Assembly (NCBI GenBank): GCA_011009095.1
Contig: VTPC01000483.1
Location: 1 to 64,000 of the forward strand
DNA: 64,000 nucleotides
Origin: Ignelater luminosus
Taxonomy: Eukaryota > Arthropoda > Insecta > Coleoptera > Elateridae
Reading direction: 5' to 3'
In this document: positions 13,507 to 25,749 of the stretch, one piece after another
Numbering within the stretch: position 1 is the first letter of the stretch
Layout: every line of letters starts with the position of its first letter
Program-made: the position numbers and the translations under genes
Notes under the pieces: model-generated
Told to the model about the DNA's origin: nothing
What the model saw: the letters and a program-made list of their open reading frames with translations, nothing else
The model's database searches: none

Positions 13507-14213
13507 TACAGGGTGAGTTTTTTCTGATGTTTAGTATGGGGATTTTGAAAACTAGCAGAGATAGAGGGACGATTAAATGGGGAAAGAATTACAGTTTTAC
13601 AAGCTCAGTTTAATGAGTTTTTGCTTTTTGGAAAAAATGCATAGCTAACTAGATATCTTGCAAAAATAATTTTTTTGTTTCGTGCCTATAGCTCTGGTAT
13701 GATTGACTTTAGAAAAAATGTGTAAAAAAAAAGTTGTAGGTAATTATGTGCTTAATAATACAGTCTAACCGAAGTTTTCATTTCAGCTGTAATTTTTGAG
13801 TTATGACACAAGCTTGTGTTTTTTCTAATGGAAACCGTAGTCGGCCATGACTTTATAAAAAAGGCCTTTTTTCAACGATTCTAGCGATATACGACTTGAC
13901 ATAGTTATTTTTATTAATAAATTAATTATGGCCTTGTTTTTCTTTTGATTTTCGAACTGTTCAAGTAGTACGTTATGGAAACAATTGAGAGACAATTGAG
14001 AGATGCGCGCATCGCGCCTAATAATAAAATTCAAGTTAGTTATTAAAATTTTTATTTTAATTTCGAAACTATAAACAATTATTTTAAATAAAAATAATTT
14101 CTGAAAAACCAATAAACAGAGAATGACAAACGATAAATTAAGAAACAATAAAGGAAATTAGAATATAAAGCAGTACCAAAACAACGTAATTAAAGTAAGT
14201 AAAGTATTTAAGA

Positions 14214-14449
14214 CTAAACATGTTTAAAAGGTCCAACATTATGATTAATGCACAAGTTACACCTTTTTAAAACCGAATTTGTTGCTTTTCTAACGGAACG
14301 TACATCAATATTAGCAAAAACTTCTAGTACAGCTTTTCTAAGGTCATCTACTGTGTCGTACGACTTTTGATATACCCTATCTTTTTAATTTTATGACACA
14401 AAATGTAACACTCAATCGTATCACGCTTTTCTTGATTAGAAAAATTCAT
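14214..14449 (-). pseudogene. Internally deleted Tc1/mariner-like transposase
   Basis: On the - strand a start at 14449 gives MNFSNQEKRDTIECYIL, which resembles the N-terminal helix-turn-helix of a group of insect Tc3-like transposases that open with a 'FSNEEK' phrase. In another frame, the segment ending at the stop 14214-14216 reads VYQKSYDTVDDLRKAVLEVF, then VRSVRKATNSVLKRCNLCIN and GPFKHV. This matches the C-terminus of the same group ('VYETPVETPEELQERI', 'VRRSFLRRLQLCIEVNGGHFEHL'). The whole catalytic core (DDE/D triad) is missing between the two parts and the frames do not match, so this copy was non-autonomous. The ends of a transposase joined across a deletion are typical of such derivatives. 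Confidence 0.72.
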
Positions 14450-14576
14450 ATTGATAATTTACGAAACCAAAAATCAACCTGTCAATTGGTAATTGTCGTT
14501 TGCATTTGTTAATTGTTTCCATAGCATACTAAGTTAACAGCATTTTTAGTTTTTATTTACACCTATGAATGAAGTA

Positions 14577-15014
14577 CAATAATACCCCGCACTACGCGAT
14601 AGGTGGGACCGAGCGATAACCGCGTAACCGAATTCGCGTAAGTGGGGGTACAATCTTGCATATAAATACATGCAAATTATGTTTAATTGGGACCGGAGAC
14701 TAAAGAAAACAATAATTTAGAAGAAAAATGTGTAATAAAATCTTAGCTAATACAAGAAATTATATTATTATGAATTGCAAAAACACAAACCGAAGTTATT
14801 TTGTCGTAGAAGGCTTCATAAAATCCAACAAAGTCGTCTGACGGATCAAAGATTTTTTCTTATCACGCAAAATTTCCTCGTTGGAGTCTATATGTTTTCC
14901 AAAATTTGTAACCCTTTTTCAACTGAACTGAGGTCTTCTGTCAACAAAAAAAGAATCGACGAGAAGATTTAAAAACCGCGTAACTTCGAATTCGCGTAAG
15001 TCGGGGTATTACTG
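14577..15014. mobile_element. Nested pogo/Tigger-like element
   Basis: This 438-bp element lies inside the centre of the 13509-15793 transposon. The left end is CAATAATACCCCGCACTACG and the right end is the complement of CAGTAATACCCCGACTTACG, with TA at 14575-14576 and 15015-15016. A second inner inverted motif, AACCGCGTAAC...TTCGCGTAAG, is present near both ends. The CAGTA-ATACCCCG terminus with a TA target is the pattern of pogo/Tigger elements, and the C-terminal transposase scrap inside agrees. It inserted after the host element, giving a relative age order. Confidence 0.82.
14796..14942 (-). pseudogene. C-terminal scrap of a pogo/Tigger transposase
   Basis: Reading the - strand from about 14942 to the stop at 14796-14798 gives TEDLSSVEKGLQILENI, an in-frame stop, then DSNEEILRDKKKSLIRQTTL and LDFMKPSTTK. 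The closing 'K..LRQTTLDSFFK' phrase is the typical tail of pogo/Tigger-type (DDE_1, CENP-B-related) transposases. Only the last ~45 codons remain; the DNA-binding and DDE regions are gone. The + strand frame at 14775-14972 is the antisense of this piece and is not a gene. Confidence 0.65.
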
Positions 15015-15795
15015 TACCTATTTTTATCTAAATCTGCTTTGTTCACTTACCTTAAATACTTTACTTACTTCAATTATGTTGCTTTGGTACTACTTTATTT
15101 ATATCCTACTTTCTTTTATTGTTTCTTAATTTATCGTGTGTCATTCTTGGTTTATTAGTTTCTCAGAAATATTTTTATTTAAAATTGTAACTCCAACGGA
15201 ATAAACATTTCACACCAAAATAATTATGTTTATAATTTCAAAATTAAAAGAAAAATTTTAATAACTAACTTAAATTTTATTATTAAACGCAATGCATATC
15301 TATCAATTGTTTACATAGCGTACTACTTGAACAGTTCGAGAATGAAAAGAAAAAAAGGCCCTAATTTATTTATTTATAAAACTAACTCTGTCAAGTCGTA
15401 TATCGCTAGAATCGTTGAAAAATGGCCTTTTTTATAAAGTCATGGCCGACTATGGTTTCCATTAGAAAAAACACAAGCTTGTGTCATAACTCAAAGATTA
15501 TAGCTTAAATAAAACTTCGGTTAGACTGTATTATTAAGCACATAATTACCTACAACTTTTTCGTTTATACATTTTTTCTAAAGTCAATAATACCAGAGCT
15601 ATGGGCACTGAACAAAATAACAAGAAAAACCATTTTTTGCAAGATATCTAGTTAACCATGCATTTTTTAGAAAAAACAAAAAGCTCATTAAATTAAGCTC
15701 GTAAAACTGCAATTCTTTTCCCATTTAATGGTCTTTCTATCTCTGCTAGTTTTCGAGATCCCCATACTAAACATCGGAAAAAAACTCACCCTGTA

Positions 15796-17028
15796 TAACA
15801 TAAAATTTAAAAATATTGAAACCTATTGAATTTGAAAGAAACAACTTTCTTGATCTCCCCGGATACGATATTTTAGATTTGCCGGCTCAAAAAACAGAAA
15901 ACGAAAACAAAAGCTAAAACCAATAACATTAAGCCATTGATTAAACAATTTTTGCTCAACTTACTAACTCAAATTTCGTAATCATCCAGACGAGTCTATA
16001 TTTTGAAGATTTTGCTGATCACCCACAAGATATTGAAAATCAAATATCAAGCGGACACTTTTGTTATCATCCGCAGTTCCGGAATACTCTTCTCAAAGGA
16101 AGAAACGCCGTTTCAAGATTTGAGATCCATTTCTTTATCCCGTTTTACATAAATGCAATCGTTTTCATGCCGTTACTTGTGTATTTTCAATTGTAGTATA
16201 AATTTAATTGTGATTTATTACATTCATGAAAGCTTTGTTAGATGTAATTATTTATAATTTAAATTCAATTTATTGTTGAATTTTGATACAAAGATTAAAC
16301 TTTAATCGTTTACTGCTGTAAACTCTAAACAGCTATTCTGAGTATAAAATTGTTAAAAGCAAATTATCATTTGTTCAGTAACTTTAAATTGCAATATAAT
16401 TTACATTCCTTTCAATTATTTATAATTGTTCAATTGTTCTGCAAATTTGATTAACTATATAGTTTTCTAGGTTTTCTATTGAAAAAAAACTAAGTAGCGC
16501 TTGTAAAAAAAAGATTTTTCTTCCTTCTTCTGCCATCTTGGATCACATCCATAGGCATCCAGACAAGGAGTTCCCGGTATCTTACAACCTCGATAAGTAG
16601 AGATTATAGGTTATATGGAATTTGTGGTGTCTCAAAATTACCGAGAATTTCATATCTCTTGAAACATATAGAATGGTTGAACAAGTTTAAGTTGATGAAA
16701 TTGCAATCCCATTGGTGAAGAGTAAAAAGAATCTAAGCCGCTGAACTCTTTATTTTCTTCAGGTGTCTGAGGTTCATCATTCCTTGACTAATGATTTAGA
16801 CTAATGTCAGTAATGCCAGTAATAGCTCTAATACCATGGTGACACCATAATACTAATTCCACTAAACATAAGAGTTTGCAAGCGTTCTGCGCTGAGTTCA
16901 CTCTCTAACTCATTAGCTTGATGACGCTACTGCGAAACCCATCCACCCAATAGGAATTTCTTTTTTATTTTATGCTTATTTTCTCCATACTATTATACGC
17001 TTTTTCTTACTTTATGCTCGACCCTAAT
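15796..17028. other. AT-rich non-coding stretch
   Basis: No exon or element was recognised. A few degenerate TAATGCCAGTAAT-like words occur near 16805-16850. Confidence 0.45.
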
Positions 17029-17029
17029 A

Positions 17030-17640
17030 CAGGGAAGCCCGATGCGAGTTTGTATTTTGTTCTTTTAAGAAGGTTAATGAAGCACCGAGTCTGAACCTTG
17101 TTCTTAGTCAGGACAATTGAAGGGCATTAATTCACTTTTGAATTTGGCTTTGTTAAAAAGGTTATTGGAGGTTAAAGCCCTACCTTGGATCACGACAGGT
17201 GGTTAGTTGAAAGGTGAATTAGTACCCGTGTTCTCATTTAGTTCTCTTAAATGGTTAATGAAGAGTGAATCTCGACAATTGTTCATATGTAGCTAGCTTT
17301 CTTGATTACATTAATGAAGAAGGATCTTGGACCACCGCAGGTGGCCTCGTTGGAAAGCAAAACTCAAACTGCTTTCTCAAAATTGTTATTCAAGGGCGAA
17401 AGTCAATCTTGGACCGCCGCAAGTACCCCGTTGGAGGATGATGCCCTATTCCTGTTCTCATTTAGTTTTCTCCAGAAGCTTAAGCTCGGCTTTTGTTCAT
17501 ATTTAGTTTCTCACTAGGCTAATAAAGAGCGAAAGCCGACATTGGGCTACCTCAGGAAACCCAATGGGTGGCGGGGCATTTCTTGTTTTGTATTTAGTTT
17601 TCCTAAGATGGTTAATGGAGGTGACTAGTTCGAGGACGAA
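17030..17640 (+). repeat. Second array of the palindrome-cored repeat
   Basis: Same family as 8200-9960, in the same orientation. Recognisable pieces: GAAGCCCGATGCGAGTTTG near 17035, AGAAGGTTAATGAAG near 17070, GGACCACCGCAGGTGGCC at about 17328-17345, GGACCGCCGCAAGTACC near 17410, and TAGTTTTCCTAAGATGGTTA near 17600. The core at 17328 is almost a perfect palindrome. The open frame at 17302-17517 crosses several units and is not conserved between them, so it is not a gene. Confidence 0.68.
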
Positions 17641-17644
17641 CTTA

Positions 17645-20600
17645 CTTAAAAATAGAGAATTAATAAATGTAGTTAGAGCTTATAGAAGTTTCAAAGTTAA
17701 GATAACTGGAATATGAAATGGTAGATATAAAATTTTTTCCAATTAAGATTTTAGTTTGGTTTTGTTGTTTGAAAATTGTACAGATTTGGCGGTAAATTAT
17801 AAAAATGGCAATACATGATTACATCACGGATAACGTCAAAGAAATCCACAATTCCATGATTAATGTCATTAATGCTACTAATTTGAGGAGTAATGCCAAT
17901 AATTTCACAGTAAGCAATTCCAGTAATGCTGCAACTAGAGCTCCGCAACGATTTACCTCTCGGTTCCTTCTTTTACCTAGATTTTAGCTCGTTTCAAAGA
18001 AGCGTACTTTGTACAACCTGAAGGTTACTCTAAGAAAGACTGGCACTCTTTTATCAGATCTGTAGTTATGTATTAGATATCCAAACACCAAGGATAAGAA
18101 AATGAAAAACTTGCAAAACTAAATCTGAATGGTTTTGACATTGTTATACATACATCTCAATTTTTATCAACTTTAAAAACTAATGTCGACAATACTAAAA
18201 ACCTCACTCAGAACCTTTTTATTCCAATGCGACGAAAATACTAAAAATTGTCAAGCTGGATGATGGAAAACTCTCATAGACTCGGGGAATTATTCCGATG
18301 AAAGTTAGTTTTGTGTCCCGGATTTCCTTGCCTTTAGTATTTAAAATGGTTTGAAACAGTCTCAAGACTAATTCTCCATTGTACGCTACACAGTAAGACC
18401 TTCATGTTACAAGCAACACTTCCATTAAGAGTCTCTCAGAATTCCACTTTCGCTGAAGATTTGTAAGGGGGTGGAGAACCTTTGTACTGCCACTTATAAT
18501 TTTGGCTACGAACTTAAACTTTTTATTTATTGCTGACTAGTGTAACTAGCAGGAACAGAATCTTAAAATAATGTGGTCGGAGATTTTTCAGAAAACATCA
18601 ACTTGTTTGAGTTTTTTTTAAAAATGTACTAATTCAAGGTTACAACTTTTTTGTAATTAATATGCGCTTTGGAAACTGCATCGATCAACTAACTTCCTTT
18701 ATAGCCACTTACATTTGTGTAAACTGCCATAACGGTAAACCACCGGTCAATTAATTAGAATTTTTTTCATCCAATATGTCCCAATCTGCAAATCTAATAA
18801 AGTAATAGAATTTAAAAAATTTCGCTTGGAGGAATTCAATTTCCTCCATTTAAAAATGAAATTAAAATTCTAGATGTTATCAAGACGATTTACGAAAAAC
18901 GAAATTAGACACAAACATGCGAAAGTACTTTTTGCAGCGATAGCAATCTTAAGACCTGATAAAACTAAAGCACTCAGTTAAAAAGTAACACAATCGAAAT
19001 TAATAGTAGTGTGGGTTCACACGTTTATATTTATTAATTCAAAACGAGGAGATTTTTGTAAATCTTCTTTTTCCTTAACAAGTACAAATTAGGAAACAGT
19101 GAATAATTTACATTTTTGTTAAGAAGAAAATCAGACGAGTGTAAAATACATTCGAGATTCGTTAAAAAATATATTTTTTTTTAGAGAAAAGAAAGAAAAA
19201 TTAAAAAACAAAATGAAAGCGTTAACACCAAATCCGAAGCATAAAAAATAATATTTAATTGCTCGGCCTACTGGTTTAATTAGAATTTTATTTGATGAGT
19301 AGCATTACGAATTCAGTAGATAGGAACGTGTGTTACTTAAGCTGTAGCTTGCTTTTACTTATTTATTATGTATTGAGAAGAATAACGAGTTTTACTACTG
19401 GACTTTGTTTTAATTGTGCTTATGCACAGGGTATTATCTAGGTACTAATGGTTTGCAATTATATTATACTGAGATTTTAGACTTTTACGTAAATGATTAA
19501 TTATTAGAAAATTCGGTTCTGTTTTGAAAATTTACGAACCAGGTGTCTCGGAGAGCAAACAGAATAAGTTACGACTGGTTATAGCCATAACTGTCTATAT
19601 AATTATTTAATAATAAAAAGAGACAGTGATCATCGTAATGCTTATTGAAACATTTTCGATTGAATAATCCGCGTAAGGTTTACGATGATATTGTATAATT
19701 ACGTAACGAACTTCACAATAATGTACATATTTATTTAAGATAAACAATCATTGGTAGACATGCAATTGATATGCTTCACTGCATTACTGCCACATTTTAC
19801 TGCTCAAGACATAAATCTCACAAGCCTACATTATGTGGATAAAAGAATAGACCAATTGTCATAATTCATTCAATAATTTCGTTTCTATTTCATCTGTTAA
19901 TAACAATCTTTATATATTAGCTGCTATGTACAGACAGCATTGGTACTATAACAGAGCTTCTGGGCAATGTTCTTACCTGTTTAGTAATAGAGTTGATTTT
20001 GGAAACGAAACGTAGAAATTTAGAAATTTTCCACAGTTTTAAAACTGAAGTTTCTTTTATCATTTTTAAATTAAATTCCTTTACTCAGTAAATTAGATAT
20101 TATCGAACACCTGGCACCTACATTACTCTTATGCTTCCACAACTAATATCAAGGTTAGGAAAGTTATTTGTCACTTAGTGTAAAGGGAAGTCAGACCAGC
20201 ATATACCCCCTGATATCAAAGTCCTTCCATGTAAACGTGATCGCACGCGAACCGTTCCTTTGCTTGAGGCTAAAAATCTTTAATTTTCGAAAATTTTTGT
20301 TGTAGTGAAGTATGGTACACCCCAAATTTCGTAATATAGTGACTGTTTTTGCACTATTTGTGTTTGTTGATTGTTTCTACTCTGAAGATTGTGTTCTTCA
20401 AGAGTACTTTGTGATCCTTTTTGTCAGTTTGAGACATTTGCGACCAGCTGCTAACAAAATACTGTATTTTTCGGTTTTTTATGATGGTCCTCTAGGAATT
20501 AAGTACATTTTGCTCAGCAATGCTCCAATGCCTTTACTAGGTTGTACAAGGTTTTCATAAAAGCCGTTCATCGCAGCTTTTCACTTTATTATTTGACTTT

Positions 20601-20676
20601 TATCACCAAAAGATTTTTTGAATTTTTGGAATCTATTAAAATCAAAAAGTAAATAAAGGCAGTAATTCGTATAGTA
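17645..20676. other. AT-rich non-coding stretch
   Basis: No confident gene. A segment around 17805-17960 contains diverged TTAATG(T/C)CATTAATGC-type words that make short open frames on both strands; this is low-complexity sequence rather than a coding region. Confidence 0.45.
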
Positions 20677-20678
20677 TA

Positions 20679-21344
20679 CAGTGTGTTCAGCGAGGAGTGG
20701 GACAGCGCGATATCTCGGCAACGAATGCAAATTTTAAAATTCTGAAAACTTTGTTATAAATGTAAGGTAGGGGCACATATTTTGTGATAAAGATTTTTTA
20801 AATTAAATGCGTCGCCGCCAGGTGGCGCCACCTAACTTAATTTTTGTATATGGAATACCCTACTTTTTATTCGATTTTTGGAATTTGCAACATATTTGTG
20901 ATAACTTTCTTTATAAGTGCTACCAACCTATCTGGTTTACTTTTCGAGTAAATAATAATTTTTGTAAATTTGACTAAAGATGTAAAAGATAATAAGCAAA
21001 TTCTTCTACATTTTTGAACCTGGCCATACAATCTATTACATCTTCGTGTTAAATTTATAAAAATTATTATTTTCCCGAAAAGTAAGCAGGATAGGTTGGT
21101 AGCACTTATAAGGAAAGTTATCACAAATATGTTGCAGATTCCAAAAATCAAATAAAAAGTAGGGTATTCCATTTAAAAAAAACTAAGTTAGGTAGCGCCA
21201 CCTGGCGGTGATGCATTCAATTTAAAAAATTTTCATCACAAAATATGTGCCCCTACCTTACATTTATAACAAAGTTTTCAGAATTTTAAAATCTGCATTC
21301 GTTCCCGAGGTATCGCGCTGTCCCATTCTTCGCTGAACACACTG
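20679..21344. mobile_element. Near-complete palindromic foldback element
   Basis: A 666-bp element beginning CAGTGTGTTCAGCGAGGAGT and ending in the complement CGCTGAACACACTG, flanked by TATA on both sides (TA target duplication at least). The two halves are complementary almost to the centre, which lies in the region 20990-21040. Both arms carry the GC-rich hairpin word CGCCAGGTGGCGCCACCT, or its close variant, next to CTAACTTA. No transposase is encoded: the frame at 20867-21172 simply reads across the palindrome. It is a non-autonomous TA-target MITE/foldback. Confidence 0.88.
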
Positions 21345-21349
21345 TATAT

Positions 21350-24265
21350 GGATAAGTGATTATAATGGTGCGAAATGGATAATACTTATTTTTCTCTAAC
21401 AGATCTTTTGATTTCGTTGGTCCAAAGGGCTTTCACATTACTCTTTTGTTACCGTCTTTGATGCGTAAAACCACTTTGTTTCAGCATTAGTTCTGGTTAA
21501 ACAAACAACCCTTTTATTTAACGATCTACTTTGACATTTTTTTGGAGAATTACTAAGTTCAAGATTAGATGAAACTACAAACGTTTGTTATATTAACTAT
21601 TGTACATAAGATTACTACAGAAGTGAATACTCCTAATGATGCACACGACGTTATGATAACTCTCTAATACCCTCACTTTACCTTTACCTTCGGACCACGA
21701 TTGTACTGAGCTCCCCATCTCTTCTGAGAGGAAGACATCACTAGGTGCTTGGTAGGCCCTGCTAAAATCATACGTTCAAAAATAATCAAAAACGGTTCAG
21801 TAGCTTATAGTATCCAGAAAATGCGAGTCCAAAAAACTCCAATTTCGGCATTATGTGACACTTGTTCCATCTCATGTCCCCTAGAATAGAAATATCACTG
21901 GATTGTAATCCCCCAGAGGGAAAAATGATAGTTTGCTTTGCTTTATAGTAGTCCAGTCAATCCGGCATGAAACCGTGTACTTTGACAGTGATTTTTTTTT
22001 GAGTTTCATAGGGGGATTGGCCGTAAGTGTTAAACCGAGTTTCCGGAACTGGGATGTTGTCTTTCGACCGCTATCTTGTCAATAAGGGTGCAATTAGTTA
22101 TTTTGGCTTATTTTCGTAATCGTGAGTTTGACAAAAGACAAAAAGATTTTGTAGAGAGCATTTTTGTTGATAATACAATTTATCCACAACTTTTATAGTA
22201 AAAAAGTTAAAAGCAGGAAAACATGAAAGACTTGAAGGCGAGATAACTCTTGTATTTTCAATCCTACCATCAAACTGTTTCTTACCTGTTTTCTAGAGCG
22301 TTTCCTAACAAGCAATTCAACCTATTTACCTTTTTATTCGGTTTATTTATTTTGAGTTTTCAACGTTGCCAAGGGAAGTAAGTCGCAAAGGTAAATAAGG
22401 TACGTGGGTACTTATAAAAAAATTATTAATACATTTGTTTTGAGTAATATTATAATATTTACATTGATCTCCTTTTTGCATCATTTTTCTGAATGGGAAA
22501 GAAATAATCTGACCTATTAGAAAAGGCGCCAGTGGCGTACGAAGTCGGCAGGGATTCGGTAGTTTTCGGGTCCTCTCGGGCAGATCGTAGACGATATGGA
22601 GGCACTGAAAATTGCATAAACATCATTCTACGGGGTCTCATCGATTCTCGTTTTCAAATCGAATTCATCTGTTATGGGAAGGGGGAGACAGGCCATATTC
22701 CCCCCCTTAAAGATCAGGATTTCCTACCTTTAAGTTTGACGGCGGTAGTGAATGCAGAAAGACGTAACGCATCGATTGGTAACCGTTTCGCGATTCATAA
22801 CCAATAAATAAGCGTTCCAAAAGAAGTTATATGGAACTCCGGGTCGCTTGGCTCCAGATCTAGAATTTCTGAGTTTCAGAGATTTTATTATTGAAACGAA
22901 TGTAACAGCCGAAACCTATAACCACAGTATGAATTTTTTTCTCCCGGTTGTCTATTTTTTCGATACAGCTATCACTTTTGCGCTAGTTTTCGTTTTTTGC
23001 TCTTTTGGATTTGAAGATGGTGTTTTACGGAATAGCAACTCCAACCCAGAATTGAAGATAATCGATGGGCTATCGACTGGTGCAAACCTCTTCGATTAGG
23101 CATCAGAGATAATTACCCTATAAAAGGTCAAAAATACTCCATGTCAATTTTTTCGAAATATTGTTAGAGAGAAACAATAGAAGATTGGTCAAGCCGAGCC
23201 TGTATTAAAGCTTGTACTCTAGTTTACATAATAAAAAAAGTCTCGTGTCGTTCCCGAAATACAGCACGGAACGCTTTATTTTTTGAGTGAGTGGAGAAAA
23301 ACAAGAAGGGTTGGTACCATATACGATCCAAATATGAAGCGATTCGGATAATTTCGAGGATTCTCGTGAACTTTGTAATTTCGCACCAAACCAGATCTGC
23401 ATGGCGGTTTGTTTTCTTTTTTCTTTTTCTTAAAGAGTATTCTCGGGCGCCTTAAATACACTTCCCATATTTCGTTCTTCTAGCTCTTCTCGTTCTTACT
23501 CTATGATTTTTTTATTCAAACTTGAAATCTTTCCATCGCCGCCCCTGGCTAATGGGAGAACTATGTTTTAATGTTTATCGTACACGCGACTGCTATTGAA
23601 ATCAACACTCTAAACCGGGTTTCGATATTTCGCAAAAACCGCCGTCCACCCCTCTCCTGCAGAACGCCTAAGGGACTAAACTGGACTTTGCTTAACTCAA
23701 AACAATGGCGTGGGTATCCCACAAACAGCGCTGCTGTTCAAACTCTCTGATTTCGGACACTAAGATCTACGATTTTTTCGACCTGTTCCCTTTTACCAAG
23801 AAGAAGGTGACGAAACCTGGTTGCTATTGGACCCTGGGGGGAATATTACACGTACAAACTATTGAAATTGGTCTGGTGGTTTTTGAGTTCTATAAAATGA
23901 GTATTTTTGGCACTTTGACCCTCTCGTTCTCTGAATCTTGCTCCGTACAAAGTCTCTGTCAGACTTACAGTTACAGAGATAAGTCACAAAAACTTGCATT
24001 CTTATTTTCAAGGTGGAGGTCAAATGACAACAACCTCAGTCCCGAAAACACAATTTTACACTCACAACCGACTCCCTTACTAAACCCAAAGAAAAATCAT
24101 GGAATACAAAAATGCACTGTTGCACGTTTTTTTGAAGCCGAATTAACTGTACCACAGTACCAATGTAAAGTATAAATAAACATCGTACTTCACTCAGCTG
24201 CAAACTTGGAATGACTTCTAGTTTCTGATCCTTGTATTCGACTAACGAGTTTGGATAACTAACAG
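21350..24265. other. Non-coding or unrecognised stretch, partly GC-richer
   Basis: From about 22500 to 24180 the base composition is visibly richer in G and C than the surroundings, and several frames of 60-156 codons stay open on both strands (the longest is 23705-24175, +). None matches a family I recognise and neighbouring frames do not link into a longer protein. The left edge (CAGTGGCGTACG at 22531) and a segment near 23536-23553 (CGCCGCCCCTGG) resemble the ends of hAT-like elements, but no target duplication was found. Confidence 0.4.
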
Positions 24266-24269
24266 TTTA

Positions 24270-25745
24270 TATTTAATCCTCGACCATCTCAATCTTAAGA
24301 TCTTTGCATAAATCTGTATTTTGAATATATCAGGGTACGTCCACGATATTTTGAAGTACTTCATTTCTAAATATTAGTGGGCATAACCCCAAAGCTATGT
24401 CAATATACTGAGATTGGTTTTACTAAATATCTGCTTATAGTTAAACAATTTGTTATGTACTGACAATTGTGAACTTCTACCAATTTGCCAGTACTTCTTA
24501 CATTTTATAACGAGCTCTTTTTATTCCTTCTTAACGTGTTCTTTCCAAGGTTCTCAGCTGAGTTTTCATAGTTTATTGAAACATAATGTAGAATGACTGG
24601 TATTGTGTGTTGTTCTGGATGTTTTTATTTTGCGAAGTGTATACACTGATTTTAGCGTATTGTGATTTATTCTCCACCGTTTGATTCATTTGCTGATTTT
24701 GTCAGTGTAACTTGCCAGTTGTTTCTTCTCCAGGTAGTAATACAGTATCATTGGCAAAAGCGACAGTTTTCGCACTGTGTATCTCTGCAATATCGCTATT
24801 AAGAAATAGATGTGACACTACCCTTAAGAACCTATCTTAATTTGTTTCCTCTCTGAGTATACATCTTCTTGTTTCACTCTGATTGTGAAGAATCGATTAG
24901 TTATGTACGAGCTTAACAGCTGTCCATACTGCATTGCAGTGATCGTTCTAGTTTGTTTACGCTTCCTTAATGACATCCTGTCGAACACTTGCCCAACGTC
25001 TAAGAAGATTTCAGAACGTATTTCTCCTTTTTCATATGCTTTATTTGTTAGATTCATGATTATGTGGATTTGGTGTATTGTAAAGTACTTTTCCTTGAAT
25101 GCTGTGTTAGGTTTAATTATTTTAGGTCTCTTAAACAACAGCTTCTTAAAGATTTCTGAAATTATTAACAATCAGGAGAGTGGCCTATATGATGTTTTCC
25201 TTCAAGTTATTTTACGATCCTCCCCTGCAGGAGCGTTTTTTTGGATTGACAACTGTTCTTATTTCTTGGACAACTTTTTTTCTATTAATCTTGCCTATAG
25301 ATGATTTTTCAGAGTTGATTTGTTGGATTGTAAGATTCTTTTCTCTAAATAGTCCTCAAACGGTTCTGCTTTCTATTTATTGTCGTTTGCCTATCCTCTT
25401 TTCTATTGGAGGGAATTGAGTTTTTTGTTCGCCAATTAAATCTATAGATTTCTGTGGGACAGTTGCACCCAACTGTTCTTTATGATGCTTTCTGATACGT
25501 GATTCCAAGTCGATTGCTGTATGTCTACTATAAATTTCTGTTTTGAGTTCCAACTTCTGAATTGTTTGTAATGGAGCGTTTTGTTTTATTGTCGTTGGCT
25601 TCCTTTCTTTTGTTATTATATTTTCATTTAGAGGTATTGGGATGTAATCAGATGTTAGGTCAAACGCTGCCTTCACTTTGATATAATTTTATGATGTATT
25701 TTTACAATTAGTAATAAAATTTCCAGTAGATCCATCGCTAGCTGT
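24270..25745 (-). pseudogene. Jockey-like LINE: endonuclease tail and reverse transcriptase
   Basis: Remnant of a non-LTR retrotransposon ORF2. On the - strand, from 25745 down: an endonuclease tail (NYIKVKAAFDLTSDYIPI near 25690-25640, the 'SSDHLPV' motif of the apurinic endonuclease), a linker, then the reverse transcriptase. The RT shows FTIHQIHIIMNLTNKAYEKG near 25080, FLDVGQVFDRM (the first catalytic Asp block) near 25000, a SYITNRFFTIRV thumb-side motif near 24890, and TVAFANDTVLL near 24750, where the usual FADD box reads FAND. Downstream there is a diverged segment ending NEVLQNIVDVP and DLCKDLKIEMVED near 24280, as in Jockey proteins ('LRNIVDAPWYV', 'HRDLNI'). Stops, frameshifts and missing pieces show it is dead. 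The 5' part is absent, as is usual for truncated LINEs. Confidence 0.85.
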
Positions 25746-25749
25746 TTTG

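Larger units (their letters stand above)
13509..15793. mobile_element. Tc1/mariner-like transposon with ~700-bp inverted repeats
   Basis: The ends are CAGGGTGAGTTTTTT (13509) and its complement ending at 15793, flanked by TA (or TATA) on both sides. The arms, 13509-14211 and about 15050-15793, remain complementary throughout, including the block around ATCTCTGCTAGTTTTC and the internal CTTAAATACTTTACTTACTT end. The unique centre (14213-15048) holds the remnant of a transposase on the - strand and a second, nested element at 14577-15014. The long arms and TA target fit a Tc1/mariner-superfamily element. The frames within the arms (for example 13825-14148) are repeat sequence, not genes. Confidence 0.88.

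Noticed and set aside
20867..21172. 101-codon frame on the - strand
   Set aside because: It reads straight through the palindromic foldback; both halves encode mirrored repeat sequence.
23705..24175. 156-codon open frame on the + strand
   Set aside because: It matches no family I recognise, has no splice or translation context, and lies in a GC-richer block where stops are rarer. It is not enough to call a gene.
24885..25419. Two hydrophobic + strand frames that look like membrane proteins
   Set aside because: They are the antisense of the Jockey-like endonuclease/reverse transcriptase on the - strand.
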